From Oegoconia quadripuncta (Eukaryota; Arthropoda; Insecta; Lepidoptera; Autostichidae): a stretch of 64,000 nt of DNA. Made by a program: the position numbers and the translations under genes. Every line of letters starts with the position of its first letter. The stretch's first letter is position 1. The notes under the pieces were generated by a model, which was not told the origin of the DNA, searched no databases, and was given only the letters and a program-made list of their open reading frames with translations. Location: NCBI GenBank assembly GCA_949316235.1, contig OX438743.1, positions 21,635,771 to 21,699,770 on the forward strand, read 5' to 3'. This document shows positions 57,001 through 64,000 of the stretch, piece after piece.

Positions 57001-60000
57001 AATTGTATAATTATTGTTTATAAATATTGTACAAATGTTATTACATTAATTAGATAATAATTAGGTAATGTAATATTCTATATATTGTAAAGTTATAAAT
57101 AAGTTCATAAACAAACAAACATCCATACTTTATGAAAATAAATCCTTTTAATTTAATTATATATTATTTATTGTCTAAATTATTTATTATTATTTAGTTT
57201 GACTTTTACTATTTACTTATTATTTTTATATAGATTGTATACTTAATCATTATTATTTAATAGTGACTTTCTATCGAATTATTGTAAAAGAATTGTAATA
57301 AAAAAGGAGAATCTGTAATAGCCATAACTTTGGCTTATAGATTTTGTGAAATAGTTTTTTACAATGATGCTGTTGATTCTCTATTAGCCAAAAATTAAAT
57401 GAAAATAAAATAAAATAATATTTTGGCACTTTCGGGGTTATATTTTTAATTTTTTATGTACCTATCTCACTTTTGGCGCAGTCGTATGAGCTATTCAGAT
57501 TAGCGAAGTTAATAATAAGTGTCAATTAATAATGAAATATTATAATATAAAATAATAATTAATAATTATGTAATATAAAAACCTTTTTTTGAAAAAGAGC
57601 AACCTCTCGAGTTTCTTGCTTGTTCTTCTCAGGGGAAAATGCGCCAACAGCGGGCACGTGAAAGCCTTTGGATAATGATGTACTTATCTTTGTTTGGTAC
57701 GTTACAATTGGTTACAATACAATTATATATTATGAACTATTCATATAATTGTATTTTAGCCAATTGTAACGTACCTATTAATCATATATGTAATGTATTT
57801 TATTTGACATAAAGAATTGTATTAATAAATTAAGTTAATTTTCGTAAATTGTAATTGCTAAAATGTTGTCATATTGTATGCCTTTACGGCGGAACATAGG
57901 GCTCTAAGGATTTTGTAAGACCAAATGCTACCTGTGATTCACAATAAATGTGTGACTTTGACTTAGTTCCAGGGAACGAAGTACACATCAAAATATAACA
58001 TAACATATAACATAAATAAATTGAAAATGTAGAAAACCCCCGAAAGACCATGTTATCATTCAAATACAACAAAAAACTGTGTTGAAAACAATACCCTCCT
58101 TCCTTGGGCAGTCGGGTAGAAACTAAATATGTTCAACCGGTATATACAAAGATATTCAGTTGCTTTGTTTTATAATTTTTTAATAGTGTCCTATACCTAC
58201 ACAGTATTAGTCCATACCTGGTAGTATAATGTTCGTTCGGCATTGGCCTATTGAGGTTGGACTTCATCGTCCCATAAAATTTATGTAATGCAGTACTTAT
58301 ATGGACAGAAGATCCAATATTATTTTATTATTATATAAGGCTAATTTTTTTTTTTTTTAATAATTCTATGAGCGCCTAACCTCCTACAAAGGTGCCAGCT
58401 GAAAATCAGCGCTGTGGCACAGAATTAATATACTCAGTACTATATGGTTCATGCCACAGCATTATGCTGAGCTGGAACTTATAACAGCTTGCATTATCAT
58501 GTTTTAGTATTATTATCTCAAAATTTTCATGTACAATCCAATCCTCCTAAAAGTATCACATGGGCTAAAGTGCCGCGGCATCGACATCTATTAGAAACTA
58601 TTCGCATTACAACAACCACGAAACCAACTACACTAGCTACTCACAGAGCAAAGTGTTTACAAATATAGGAGTATAGATACCATCCATAAACATCCGCTAC
58701 TGAGATATGTAGCAAAATTTCGTCCACATTGTTAATAGACGTCGTAGTATAGTGGACAGTAGCATCAGTCATTAAAACAAAGTTGTGCAAATTCAAACCT
58801 CAGTAGATGCTGCAGCAGAGCTGACGAAATTTTCTTACTCATTCATATGTGGCATATTATTATTGATTTGGTTTGAGTGTTGATATTGTATAAATACTTT
58901 TTAATAGATGGTGCTAGAGTGCTTCGGTCCATACGGTTCATATAATACTTTTAGGGAGATTCGACTGTATATGCCCATTGTAAGCTGAATAAATTTTTTC
59001 TTTCTTTCTTTCTTTCTTTAATACTTTCACGCCGTTTGTCATGTTTTATAGAATTCTTAAAAACGAGAAGCGCCGGCTGCCTCTCCAGATAAAATTCCAT
59101 GGTAGGTATATGCATACGGGAAGCCACTGGATGCGGTAAGCGCAGGGCCGATCGTTGTGGAGATCTTTGGGGGTGGCCTTTGTCCAGTAGTGGATGTCTT
59201 TCGGCTGATATGATAATGATACATGAATACATAAATGATACGTCAATGACATCCCAAATATTACCGTTTGGGTGTACCAAATATTAAATGCATGAAACAA
59301 CATCCACGGTTCACCGTTCAAAATATACAGAAATGAACCCTTCACAGGGTATGAGCCTATCGCCATTAAAACTTTCAAATCTATAGACAGATTTTTGATG
59401 GAAAACCCCATAGTCGCCTTTCACAATACCCACAGGAAGAGAAGTGTTGATTCATTCTTTTTTACGGGCTGAACCATAACAGCACAGTAATTTCCGCCCT
59501 CTCCGTCTAATTCTCACCAAATTACCATGTCTAGCATGCGTATCCACTCCACCGGATCTGAAGAAAGGTGACCAATAAATAAATAAAATATCTTCAGACA
59601 TACACACAGCGCCATCTAGTTCCACAGTAAGCAACTATAGGCTTGTGTTGTGGATACCAGATGGTTGATATACTACATAAATACATTTTTTTTTGTAAAT
59701 AAATACTTATTATAAATGAAAACATCCATAACTCGGGTACACATGTCCGTATTCATCACACAAACATATTATGCCGCTAGCGGGATTCGCACCCGCAACC
59801 TTTTGAAATAGTGGTCAGTGTTGCTAACCACTATACCAAACAGGTCGTCGTACTTATTATATTATGTATCAATATTTAGGTATTATTTAAAATTTTTAAT
59901 GTACACAGTGAGCATATATTTTATTTATAATCTTAATTTATTAAATGACGCCATTGCACCTAATGCATCCTCTTAATAGCATTCAACGTTTAGTTTACAC

Positions 60001-61723
60001 GTTCTCTTGAATATATTCACAGAATAAATAATAGCTGATATAGTATTCGCACTGCATTGCCCAGTGCACACAGCCTTTGGGGAACCCTACTATGACAAAA
60101 ATGTAGGTAGTTCCATGTCTTGAGTACTACAAGGAAAATAACAAGGCCGCAGTGAGAGAGGGACATCCTTGCTATTATACCGAACTATGCCAATGATTAC
60201 GAAATAACAATAAATAAAGATTATTTACGACGGCATTTGAAGCTGCATTGCATCCAACTCGATGTATTTATTTTTCAGTACCTACAGACACAGTTAGAGC
60301 ATAACCTAACACAAATGAAAAAAAAAATATTATTAGACGAGCTGTTTGGTGTAGTGGTTAGCAACTCCGACCACTATATCAAAAGGTTGCAGGTCCGAAT
60401 CCCGCTAGGGGCATAATGTTTGTGTGATGAATACGTACATATGTACCCGAAATTTGAACTGCTCTTTGAGATACAGAGAAGTTACGAGGCTATATAAAAA
60501 TATTAAAAAGAAAGGATAGTATTAGGACGATACCTAATTGGAAGCCATTTTAGTTGAGTGCGATATTCCGATATATGATCATACTTTCGTACTCCATATA
60601 CAAATCATACAACATTACCTACGTACACACACACATAATCTTTCGCATTTATAATATTAGCTGGGATGTTTAGCTGATGTCTAATATCCACAGTAGATGC
60701 TATTCTATACAATTAAGTAGTGTAAGTGTCCGAAACAAAAAACAGGAATCAGCTCACAAAAGTATTAATTGCAATAATTCTTTCCAGCTTCATTCATCAA
60801 GGCGTGCTCAGCATCAGACCCGAAGCTCAACCAGTGCATAGAGCGCGTGATCGCCGCGGCGGGCCCACGCTTCGCCGAAGGCATCCCGGAGCTGGGTATC
60901 GCGCCCCTGGACCCCGTACAGTTGGGGACAGTGAACGTGGAGAGCAACTCACTCAACCTGAAGTTCACAGACACAGTCGTCACTGGGTTAAAAGGTTTTA
61001 GGGTTAACTCGTATAAGTAAGTTTCATCTTCATACCTTAACCTATTAAACAGACCCCACCTGTTCACTGTTCACTCTGTGACTTATAGCGGCTCTCTGCT
61101 TTTGCTGAAAGACAAACAGGCGCATGATTCCAGCTTACTCGAGATTTCAATATCCCTTGTTTCACTATTCGAAATGTAAATACACATGTGACAAATTCGT
61201 ACTTGACCTCAATCACATCTGATGTTAAGTGAAGATGAGGTCGAACGTGGAAGCGTACTGACCTGGAAACCCCAACACATTTGGGGGACTGGCTATCTTA
61301 TCTCTGACATACGGAACACAACAATGCTATTAACATTGCTGCTTGGCGGCAGATTTAGATAAGATGGTGGTAGCTAGCCGGGCGGACATTTAAAATCGAA
61401 CCTGCGACCTCCGATTCGTAAACCCTATGTTGTTTACATTGAGCCACGGAGGCGGTTAAGTCTCGCTTTTGGTCCATGAGGTCTATGAGACTATATCCAA
61501 GATGCTTGAGGCAATGACCGGCTAGATAATGCTTATTATTACTTGTTATATCAATACCCTTCCGATTTTTAAGCAGTAATTTTTGTACGCAGGATAAATC
61601 AGGAGAAAGGTAAAGCAACTCTGGACTTCACAGCCAATGTGACGTTGAAGGCGCATTATGATATGGACGGGCAGGTCCTGATTCTGCCCATTCGTGGCAA
61701 AGGAGCAGCTAAAATCAAAATTA
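38985..61723 (+). CDS. Gene B: second JHBP/takeout-family protein, 3' part outside the window
   Basis: Coding exons are 38985-39051, 60788-61016 and 61593-61723 with phases 1, 2, 1, as in gene A. Joined they give 142 codons plus one base. Residues 1 to about 19 are a signal peptide (MRAQVYFLVVAGVVSHAWA). Cys29 and Cys39 (CX9C, wider than gene A's CX6C) form the expected N-terminal disulfide. LGIAPLDP matches the family SPLDP block, and exon 3 contains MDGQVLILPIRGKG, equivalent to gene A's [11 protein letters not shown]. The remaining roughly 95-100 residues, expected from gene A's exons 4 and 5, are not found before 64000. Intron 1 is 21.7 kb and full of transposons. Confidence 0.9.
39400..39935 (+). 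pseudogene. Jockey-like LINE, RT C-terminus and 3' UTR, gene B intron 1
   Basis: Near 39425-39740 the frame reads NENKLAVHVSRLHKVTKSF, NKVPVDIQNLPLNKFK and GYYKISDYLDDKQAW with one stop before NKVP. The UTR carries CTTGAGTTTCTTGCTCGTTC. It is 5'-truncated and decayed, lying 350 bp inside gene B intron 1. Confidence 0.8.
40125..40345. repeat. CTCAAG-rich MITE (family M2), gene B intron 1
   Basis: TTCTCAAGCTTCAACTTAAG to TCTTAAGATTGCTTTACTAA then TACGGGCC; repeated CTCAAG/CTTGAG hexamers. Confidence 0.65.
40386..40735 (+). mobile_element. Jockey-like LINE 3' end (TTTGACTTT tail)
   Basis: CTATTTAGACGATAATCATC, CTCGAGTTTCTTGCTTGTTC, GTGAACAAGCAGTAGCT and AAATAAAGCATTTTTGAC, the same family as 21485, 50275 and 62135. 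Confidence 0.8.
41171..41446 (-). mobile_element. SINE family D, full length
   Basis: Complement of 13953-14232 with an added segment: TAACCGCTGAGCCACCGACG head complement and GGGAATTGAACCTCGGACGG, a B-box complement absent in the other copy. Confidence 0.8.
42055..42221 (+). mobile_element. Short Helitron 3' fragment
   Basis: TCTCGCCTAAACGGTTGGAC, CATATTTGGTTGGTAGACTG, then CCATGCGAAGTCGCAGGCAA and GAGCTAG|T. Confidence 0.65.
42281..42380 (+). mobile_element. SINE family C, head fragment
   Basis: TGGTCTCCATAGCTCAATG and GGAGGTCGCGGGTTCGATTT; the body is lost after TTTGTTTGGTGA. Confidence 0.7.
42467..42695 (+). mobile_element. SINE family A, full length, mutated B box
   Basis: GACCGATTGGTGTAGTGGAT through GTGTCCGAAATATTTATTAT. 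The B box has lost the GTTCGA core (GAATTGAAATACC), so it is probably transcriptionally dead. Confidence 0.83.
43295..43365 (+). mobile_element. LINE 3' UTR fragment (same family as 46820)
   Basis: CCACTATTCTGAAACTGTAT and GCGCAATAAAGTGTATTTGT. Confidence 0.6.
43651..43972 (+). mobile_element. SINE family C, full length
   Basis: ACCGCCTCCGTGGCTCAATG to CCCGTGGTGCATAAAATAA, B box GGGTTCGATCCCC intact. Confidence 0.86.
44273..45935 (+). mobile_element. Giant foldback derivative of a mariner-like transposon (714-bp arms)
   Basis: The ends CAATGTGTCCCGGAG...CTCCGGGACACATTG are flanked by TA (44271-44272 and 45936-45937). The left arm 44273-44986 and right arm 45222-45935 are near-reverse complements 714 bp long with scattered differences. 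They leave only a 235-bp loop. The loop and right arm still read as the C-terminal end of a mariner-type transposase (RSPDLTPLDYYFWG, ending GGHFENIIN-stop). The left arm is an inverted copy of the transposase 3' end plus the right terminus, so the 5' two thirds of the parent element has been replaced. Confidence 0.9.
44956..45273 (+). pseudogene. C-terminal remnant of mariner-like transposase in the foldback element
   Basis: Open frame through NENYPRWIGRGGPVAW, the PPRSPDLTPLDYYFWGY block with the third catalytic Asp, and a C-terminal tail resembling the intact transposase at 54150-55211 (both end in HFE..IN). The first two catalytic residues and DNA-binding domain are absent, so it cannot be active. 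The codons before 44987 come from the inverted left arm and are not native coding sequence. Confidence 0.8.
45938..47789. other. Gene B intron 1 segment, mostly unassigned
   Basis: It contains a (TG)n-rich stretch at 46225-46295, the LINE UTR at 46820-46970, and a GC-richer patch 47106-47290 (GAAGATGGCGCAACGGACGT, GGTGGCGACACCAGCGAGGT) of unknown origin. No coding exon is supported. Confidence 0.4.
46820..46970 (-). mobile_element. LINE 3' UTR (CTTTTAGTGATAA family)
   Basis: Minus strand: GATCGCTTTTAGTGATAAGG, GAAACTGTATTTTCTTATCG and TGCAATAAAGTGTATTTGTA. Plus-strand relatives are at 43295-43365 and 55950-56000. Confidence 0.65.
47790..48012 (-). pseudogene. Non-LTR retrotransposon C-terminal fragment with zinc-binding block
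   Basis: Minus strand, one frame: CECGVSPQTMAHVLSCPACP, TFDDLLNATDSAVRVAKFW and SNKI-stop. The CXC...H...C pattern is the region after RNase H in Jockey-like elements. The 3' end is AAGAAGAAG-rich. Confidence 0.75.
48228..48325. repeat. Interspersed repeat shared with 17127-17215
   Basis: GGGAAAACCAACAGCTGTTT, TACAAATTATCACTGAAACT and CGTTTCCACTGATAG recur at 17138-17215; likely a LINE UTR. Confidence 0.6.
49031..49102 (-). mobile_element. SINE family A, 3' fragment
   Basis: AAATATTTCGGACACTTACACC and GGATATTGGATAACGGACATA are the complement of the family A tail. Confidence 0.7.
49450..49735 (+). mobile_element. Two internally deleted SINE family C copies in tandem
   Basis: The first copy runs ACCACCAATGTAAATAACAT, jumps to TAATAGCATTGTTGTGTTCC and ends in GTTGTGCATTAAAAAA at about 49649. 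A second starts at the B box (AGGGTTCAATCCCCAGCG) and jumps to GATGTGATTGAGGTCAAGTG. Confidence 0.75.
49744..49857 (-). mobile_element. SINE family A, 5' part
   Basis: The complement of GACGACCGGTTGGTGTAGTG with the B box complement GGGATTCGAACCCGCAATCG, ending in the GAATAAATATTCC body. Confidence 0.8.
50275..50625 (+). mobile_element. Jockey-like LINE 3' end (TTTGACTTT tail)
   Basis: ACAAAATCTTCCTCTCAATA, AGACTATTTAGATGATAATC, the conserved TTTCTTGCTTGTTCTTCTCA and end AAATAAAGCATTTTTGAC. Confidence 0.8.
50697..50900 (+). mobile_element. SINE family C, 5'-truncated
   Basis: GTCCACCTGGCTAGCTATCA to CCCATTGTGGATAAAATAA. Confidence 0.8.
50958..51068 (+). repeat. About 110-bp interspersed motif, copy 1
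   Basis: GACCTTTATCCCAAATGGAG, ATATCCCAAACATTAG, TTTTTGGGTGTTCCCAAAC and ATATCCACGGTTCAC. Other copies are at 52806-52920 and 59248-59312. Confidence 0.65.
51395..51505. repeat. CTCAAG-rich MITE (family M2), 5' end
   Basis: GGCCCATATTAATAAACCAT, TCTCAAGATTGAGAAC, then GGTCTCAAGTAAACGTGTTG identical to 8684 onward. Confidence 0.7.
52060..52530 (-). mobile_element. R1-like LINE GC-rich 3' UTR, long copy
   Basis: It starts with poly-T (A tail on the minus strand), then ACGCGTACCGCTCGCCTGG and, further on, the homologue of 1650-1880. Roughly 65-70 percent GC against an AT-rich background. Confidence 0.7.
52520..52745 (+). pseudogene. Reverse transcriptase palm fragment
   Basis: With frame shifts the sequence reads YGVDSTLIQALKSFWEDSS, NGAYTKWFNIEKGC and ASPWLFNLFMDSCLQE, motifs 3 to 5 of a non-LTR polymerase (QG...SP.LFN.FMD). 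The YXDD box is not present. Confidence 0.78.
52806..52920 (+). repeat. About 110-bp interspersed motif, copy 2
   Basis: GCCAGGACCTTTATCCCAAA, CCAAACATAAGCGTTTGGGT and ACATCCACGGTTCACC. Confidence 0.65.
52929..53045 (+). mobile_element. SINE family A, internally deleted
   Basis: GACGACGGATTGGTGTAGTGG, then most of the B box and following body are missing; it resumes at CGAGTCATGGATGTTATATG. Confidence 0.75.
53438..53705 (+). repeat. Left 268-bp terminal inverted repeat of the mariner-like element
   Basis: It is the reverse complement of 55290-55557 with two observed substitutions, one in the ACTTGCTTCGG stretch and one near ACTTAAATGTG. Confidence 0.93.
54150..55211 (+). CDS. Tc1/mariner-superfamily transposase, 353 aa, uninterrupted
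   Basis: This DDE/D transposase cuts and pastes its own element through the terminal repeats. Residues about 1-60 and 86-114 look like helix-turn-helix DNA-binding segments (for example VSKSKIHRVLKKHGF). Catalytic acidic residues are Asp156 (WTDESNF), Asp246 (QQDGAPAH) and Asp287 in WPARSPDLTPLDFFFWG. By hand count there are 89 residues between the first two and 40 between the last two. The spacing is longer than classic mariner DD34D and close to the DD41D-type group, which is an inference. It ends HFEHLIN-stop shortly before the right inverted repeat. No stop codon or frameshift is seen, so the protein may be functional. Confidence 0.92.
   Translation: MAYQVSFDLMEAYFLNDKDISRSLRWYGVKYPDRQIPSRKVLKRLVNNLKTLGRFDKRPREPQQENHTINDEELGILIYFSAFPKASVREGEHEIGVSKSKIHRVLKKHGFKSYVEGRLVQKLLPGDTERRKNFCLDIQARLLEDPNFLDNIIWTDESNFSNNGMYNRNNNRIWSKENPLRVTETNNQVRFSLNCWCGLLKNRVFLIHFYQGTLNTEKYLGILQILRDKIRNHSAAEQENLIFQQDGAPAHNSRRAADFLNECFPTWIGTNGPIRWPARSPDLTPLDFFFWGYVKDMLYKKRYENVGELQTELCHITSSVHHKMIRKSTGSGLIKRLAICVRQEGSHFEHLIN
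55290..55557 (+). repeat. Right 268-bp terminal inverted repeat of the mariner-like element
   Basis: It mirrors 53438-53705 to the base in length. The arm carries a Pol III B-box-like GGTTCGATTCC, which suggests that a tRNA or SINE piece was once captured into the terminal repeat. Confidence 0.92.
56445..56690 (+). mobile_element. SINE family A, full length, well preserved
   Basis: GACGACCGATTGGTGTAGTG, B box GGGTTCGAATCCCGCGACGG, ending GTGTCCGAAATATTTATTAT plus a (TTA)n tail. It is nearly identical over its length to 30657-30900. Confidence 0.87.
56790..56975 (+). pseudogene. Second copy of the endonuclease-like element, 3' end
   Basis: One frame reads ELSERLVDASHDRRAGQYFG then QRISLAIQRGNAASLLGTIP, homologous to 18330-18420. 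It directly follows a SINE family A copy. A tiny third piece (LAVQRGNVPS) is at 40346-40380. Confidence 0.65.
57560..57660 (+). mobile_element. Jockey-like LINE 3' fragment
   Basis: AAAAGAGCAACCTCTCGAG and TTTCTTGCTTGTTCTTCTCA, then the similarity stops. Confidence 0.65.
57696..57775. repeat. 80-bp palindrome
   Basis: GGTACGTTACAATTGG and CCAATTGTAACGTACC close a hairpin with further pairing ACAATTATAT/ATATAATTGT and a short loop. Confidence 0.75.
59085..59222 (+). mobile_element. RTE-like LINE 3' tail
   Basis: GGGCCGATCGTTGTGGAGAT, GGCCTTTGTCCAGTAGTGG and GGCTGATATGATAATGATAC. Confidence 0.6.
59248..59312 (+). repeat. About 110-bp interspersed motif, copy 3, shortened
   Basis: ATCCCAAATATTACCGTTTG, GGTGTACCAAATATTAAATG and ACATCCACGGTTCACCG. 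Confidence 0.6.
59573..59849 (-). mobile_element. SINE family B copy, full length, gene B intron 1
   Basis: Minus-strand copy from the ATAAAATATCTTCAGACATAC tail to the head CGACGACCTGTTTGGTATAG. About 275 bp. Confidence 0.82.
60336..60450 (+). mobile_element. SINE family B, 5' (tRNA-like) part
   Basis: GAGCTGTTTGGTGTAGTGG (A box) and GGTCCGAATCCCGCTAGGGG (B box) are followed by ATGTTTGTGTGATGAATACG. It would be miscalled as a tRNA, but no acceptor-stem partner is present. Confidence 0.75.
60788..61016 (+). CDS. Gene B coding exon 2 (Cys pair, APLDP block)
   Basis: The acceptor TTTCCAG ends at 60787 and the donor GTAAGT starts at 61017. There are 75 full codons between split codons. It encodes KACSASDPKLNQC, ELGIAPLDPVQLG and the FTDTVVTGLKGF strand, aligning to gene A exon 2. 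Confidence 0.93.
61195..61457 (-). mobile_element. SINE family C within gene B intron 2
   Basis: TCGTACTTGACCTCAATCAC to TTGAGCCACGGAGGCGG, with a small deletion near AAAATCGAACC. It occupies about 45 percent of the 576-bp intron and lies antisense to gene B. Confidence 0.84.
61593..61723 (+). CDS. Gene B coding exon 3
   Basis: The acceptor GTACGCAG ends at 61592 and the donor GTGAGT starts at 61724. The exon has 43 codons plus one base at each end. It encodes LDFTANVTLKAHYDM and QVLILPIRGKGAAKIKI, the counterpart of gene A exon 3. Confidence 0.92.
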
Positions 61724-61739
61724 GTGAGTACCTAACTTA

Positions 61740-62010
61740 CCTTTTTTTTATATGAGAGAGTGGCAAACTAGCATGCAGATAGATGGAAAGCAATCACCGC
61801 CGCCCATGGACACCCGCACCACCAAAAGGGTTACAGATGCGTTGCCGGCCTTTGAGGAAGGTGTAAGCTCGTTTCTTGAAGGTTCCAATGTCGTACTCGT
61901 TCGGGAATACCGCTGCAGGAAGTCCGTTCCACAGGGTGGTCGTACGTGGTAGGAAGTTTCTTGAGAAACGTACAGTGGTAGACTTCCACTCTACCTACAG
62001 CAACTACTCT
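61740..62010 (-). pseudogene. CR1-like LINE 3' end, gene B intron 3
   Basis: TTATATGAGAGAGTGGCAAA through CGTACAGTGGTAGACTTCCA, about 75-80 percent like 33872-34140 by eye. It starts 16 bases after the exon 3 donor, so it sits right at the splice site. Confidence 0.83.
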
Positions 62011-62134
62011 ACTATTGGGGGACTGAGGACTGATAGCAGTTTTTCTGAGTTCCAAATCTAGTTTGGACTTGCTCATACCATACTTATGTTAAGAGGTTTA
62101 TTCTGTCCAGTGGCGCCCTCATTGGATATTATAT

Positions 62135-62295
62135 CAAAGTTGTTTTTAAAAGAGCTACCTCTCGAGTGTCTTGCGTGTTGTTCTCAGGCGAAAAATTGCC
62201 TTTCGAATAAGCAGTAGCTTAAAAAATGTAAAATCTATTTTAAGTGTAGTACCCTGTGTACCTACAGAATAAAGCATTAGACTTTGAGTTATTTA
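62135..62295 (+). mobile_element. Jockey-like LINE 3' end
   Basis: GTTTTTAAAAGAGCTACCTC, TGTTCTCAGGCGAAAAATTG, AATAAGCAGTAGCTTAAAAA and AATAAAGCATTAGACTTTG; inside gene B intron 3. Confidence 0.75.
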
Positions 62296-62339
62296 AAATT
62301 TTTATGGGACTTATACGTACATCTTTTTTGTCAGGAAAT

Positions 62340-62715
62340 TGTCCCGCCAGCTTTTTTTGAATGAATCGCAAGTGTGGGTTGTAAAGGAATTCAAATATCT
62401 AGGGCATGTTCTTAATGAGAGGCTGAGTGATGATGATGACATGGAAAGAGATCGCCGTCTAGTGTAATATGCTTGCAGCAATGAAGTTAAAATTACGCTC
62501 TTTAAGGCATATTGTCAAAGTTTTACACCCGCCATCTTTGGTGTATATATACAAAACGTACTTACAACACTCTTAGAGTACAATATAATGATGCCTATTG
62601 TATTTTTATGAAGTTACCTCGCAGTGTGTCGAGCATGTTCGCTGGGGCGAGAGTTCCTGATTTATATGCCATCATTAGACTCGTTTAGCCTCCTGGAGCC
62701 GCCTTCGAGCAAGCA
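62340..62715 (+). pseudogene. LINE reverse transcriptase fragment, gene B intron 3
   Basis: Reads VKEFKYLGHVLNERLSDDDD, then after frame breaks NTLRVQYNDAYCIFMKLPRS and MFAGARVPDLYAIIR, the post-catalytic region of an insect non-LTR polymerase. Several stops; an old copy. Confidence 0.75.
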
Positions 62716-63631
62716 ACAACGGCATAATAAGCACCCTAGTGTATGATGTGACCGGTAAACCACATTGACAACGCTAAGTAACGGCTAGACTTATATGTTT
62801 GGGTGTGTCCCTTTTAATTGAGATATATATTTTGTATTTTATATGGGATCATTTTGTGCTATGTGTATGTAAATATGGCTTAAATTATATTGTAAAGTAA
62901 ATTAATCCAAATTAATTAGTTAATATGGCTTTGCCTACTTTGGGACTAAATAATTCGTACAAGTGTGCGAAGTATTTATTTATTACTATTTAAATCTGAA
63001 GTTCATGTCAGTAGCGCTCGTATTCCACGTTACGTTCCATGATATTTAACAATCCTTTACGACTAAATTGTTGAATAATTTATTGTGAAACCCAATGACA
63101 TTGACCTAAGCCGTAAGCAGGTTTGGCAAGACAAGAACTGCACGATAATATCTAGGCCCACATGCATTCTCTTGAATTACAAGCTGTGTTGCCCATTAAG
63201 CGGAATAAGACCGACGAATCTCTTCTCGTGGATGTAATAGAACACGACTAGGGAATAGACCAGCGTGGCAATCGCACTAAGTTTGAACGACAATACTAAA
63301 ACCATACCACAAAAAGGTTTCGTATCGCACTAATCATTTGAACAGAAATTAACCTACAGTTTATTATGCACCATATGCATCAAAGCACATATTATATGTC
63401 AAGTATTCTCAATTTGTAGTAAGCTAAGGGAGCTAAATAATAATAACGACATTTAAATTTGGAACGCCAAAATGCCAACAAAACTTTCTCAACATCAAAA
63501 ATGTTTCGAAAAAAACAAGGCTACTTCCTTGGTCTAAGGAGTTTTTAACTATAAAAATTGACAAAAAAAATCGGCGATTTTCGATCCGTGAATTTTACCG
63601 CGAAATATATAATTTCTTTTTTATTTAACCG
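62716..63631. other. Gene B intron 3 segment without recognised exon
   Basis: A SINE A tail trace lies at 62936-62990 (TTTGGGACTAAATAATTCG). I searched for the equivalents of gene A exons 4 and 5 (NWKYST-type and VHQFAN-type blocks) and saw none. Confidence 0.45.
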
Positions 63632-64000
63632 GCAAATTGCAAAGCCTTGAACACCGCCGTAGGGTCGCATGCCTTTCAGTGTTTTACAGGATACATTTCG
63701 GGGAGTGTGCGATGGAATTGCATGATCTTATTCCACCGTCCCCTTTCCATCTTCGGACAACCAGGCGCGGGGGGGGTTTCCATCCATATGTTGTCAACAT
63801 ACCGAACATCCGCACTAAGCTCTTTGCTTCGTCATTTATAATGCGGACTGCTAAGGTATGGAACTCACTGCCCGCGTCGGTTTTTCCCGACACTTACAAC
63901 CTTGGGATCTTCAAGTCTAGAGTGAATAGGCATTTACTGGGTGTGCGTGATACATCTTCGGCTACATCGTCACTTTCCATCAGGTGAGATTGTGGCCAAA
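63632..64000 (+). pseudogene. CR1-like LINE of a second family, reaching the window end
   Basis: The open frame from about 63637 to 63987 reads LEHRRRVACLSVFYRIHFGE, AKVWNSLPASVFPDTYNLG and FKSRVNRHLLG, the same domain as at 33872-34390 but a different family. The 3' end ATCGTCACTTTCCATCAGG is shared with 38000-38135 and 6598-6700. Confidence 0.84.

Larger units (their letters stand above)
57000..59080. other. AT-rich gene B intron 1 segment
   Basis: Mostly low-complexity AT, one palindrome (57696-57775), and a degenerate tRNA-like stretch near 58745-58800 (GTCGTAGTATAGTGGACAGT). No gene is recognised. Confidence 0.4.

Noticed and set aside
61724..64000. Search for gene B exons 4 and 5
   Set aside because: Only LINE and AT-rich DNA seen; the exons must be beyond the window.

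Overview
The window looks like chromosomal DNA from an insect, most likely a moth or butterfly (Lepidoptera). It is AT-rich and contains split genes with GT-AG introns, arthropod-type TATA and initiator promoters, and two genes of the juvenile-hormone-binding-protein (JHBP)/takeout family. It is also packed with element types familiar from lepidopteran genomes: Helitrons with the CTGA-repeat 5' end and a CGCGGGC...CTAG 3' end, tRNA-derived SINEs, CR1/Jockey/RTE-like LINE tails, mariner-like elements and MITEs. The species cannot be named from sequence alone.

Host genes. Gene A (minus strand, transcript about 13343 to 1078) is complete: five coding exons that join without a frame break into a 236-residue secreted JHBP/takeout-type protein. 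Gene B (plus strand, from about 38916) is a second member of the family. Three coding exons (142 codons) lie in the window, and the 3' exons must lie beyond position 64000. The two genes point away from each other, with transcription starts about 25.6 kb apart, and their first three introns have the same phases (1, 2, 1). They are therefore probably an old inverted or rearranged duplicate pair. Proteins of this family carry small hydrophobic ligands in hemolymph or chemosensory fluid; the ligands of these two are not evident from sequence.

Everything else I could classify is mobile or repeated DNA. Gene A's introns hold SINEs, a CR1-like tail, LINE pieces, three full 370-bp tandem units and two copies of a TIR MITE. 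The intergenic region 13.4-38.9 kb holds a decayed endonuclease-type LINE, a mini-Harbinger, several foldback MITEs, a 3.45-kb Helitron that carries a hAT element and itself sits in a SINE, a 5S-rRNA-like SINE, RTE and CR1 pieces, and a mariner-like element with a SINE in one arm. Gene B's 21.7-kb first intron holds a 1.66-kb giant foldback mariner derivative, an apparently intact mariner-like element with a 353-codon transposase frame and 268-bp inverted repeats, and many LINE and SINE copies. The right edge is LINE-derived.

I found no evidence of a new biochemical system. The notable content is a well-preserved transposon archaeology: nested insertions with readable target duplications, a possibly active mariner, and long palindromes.
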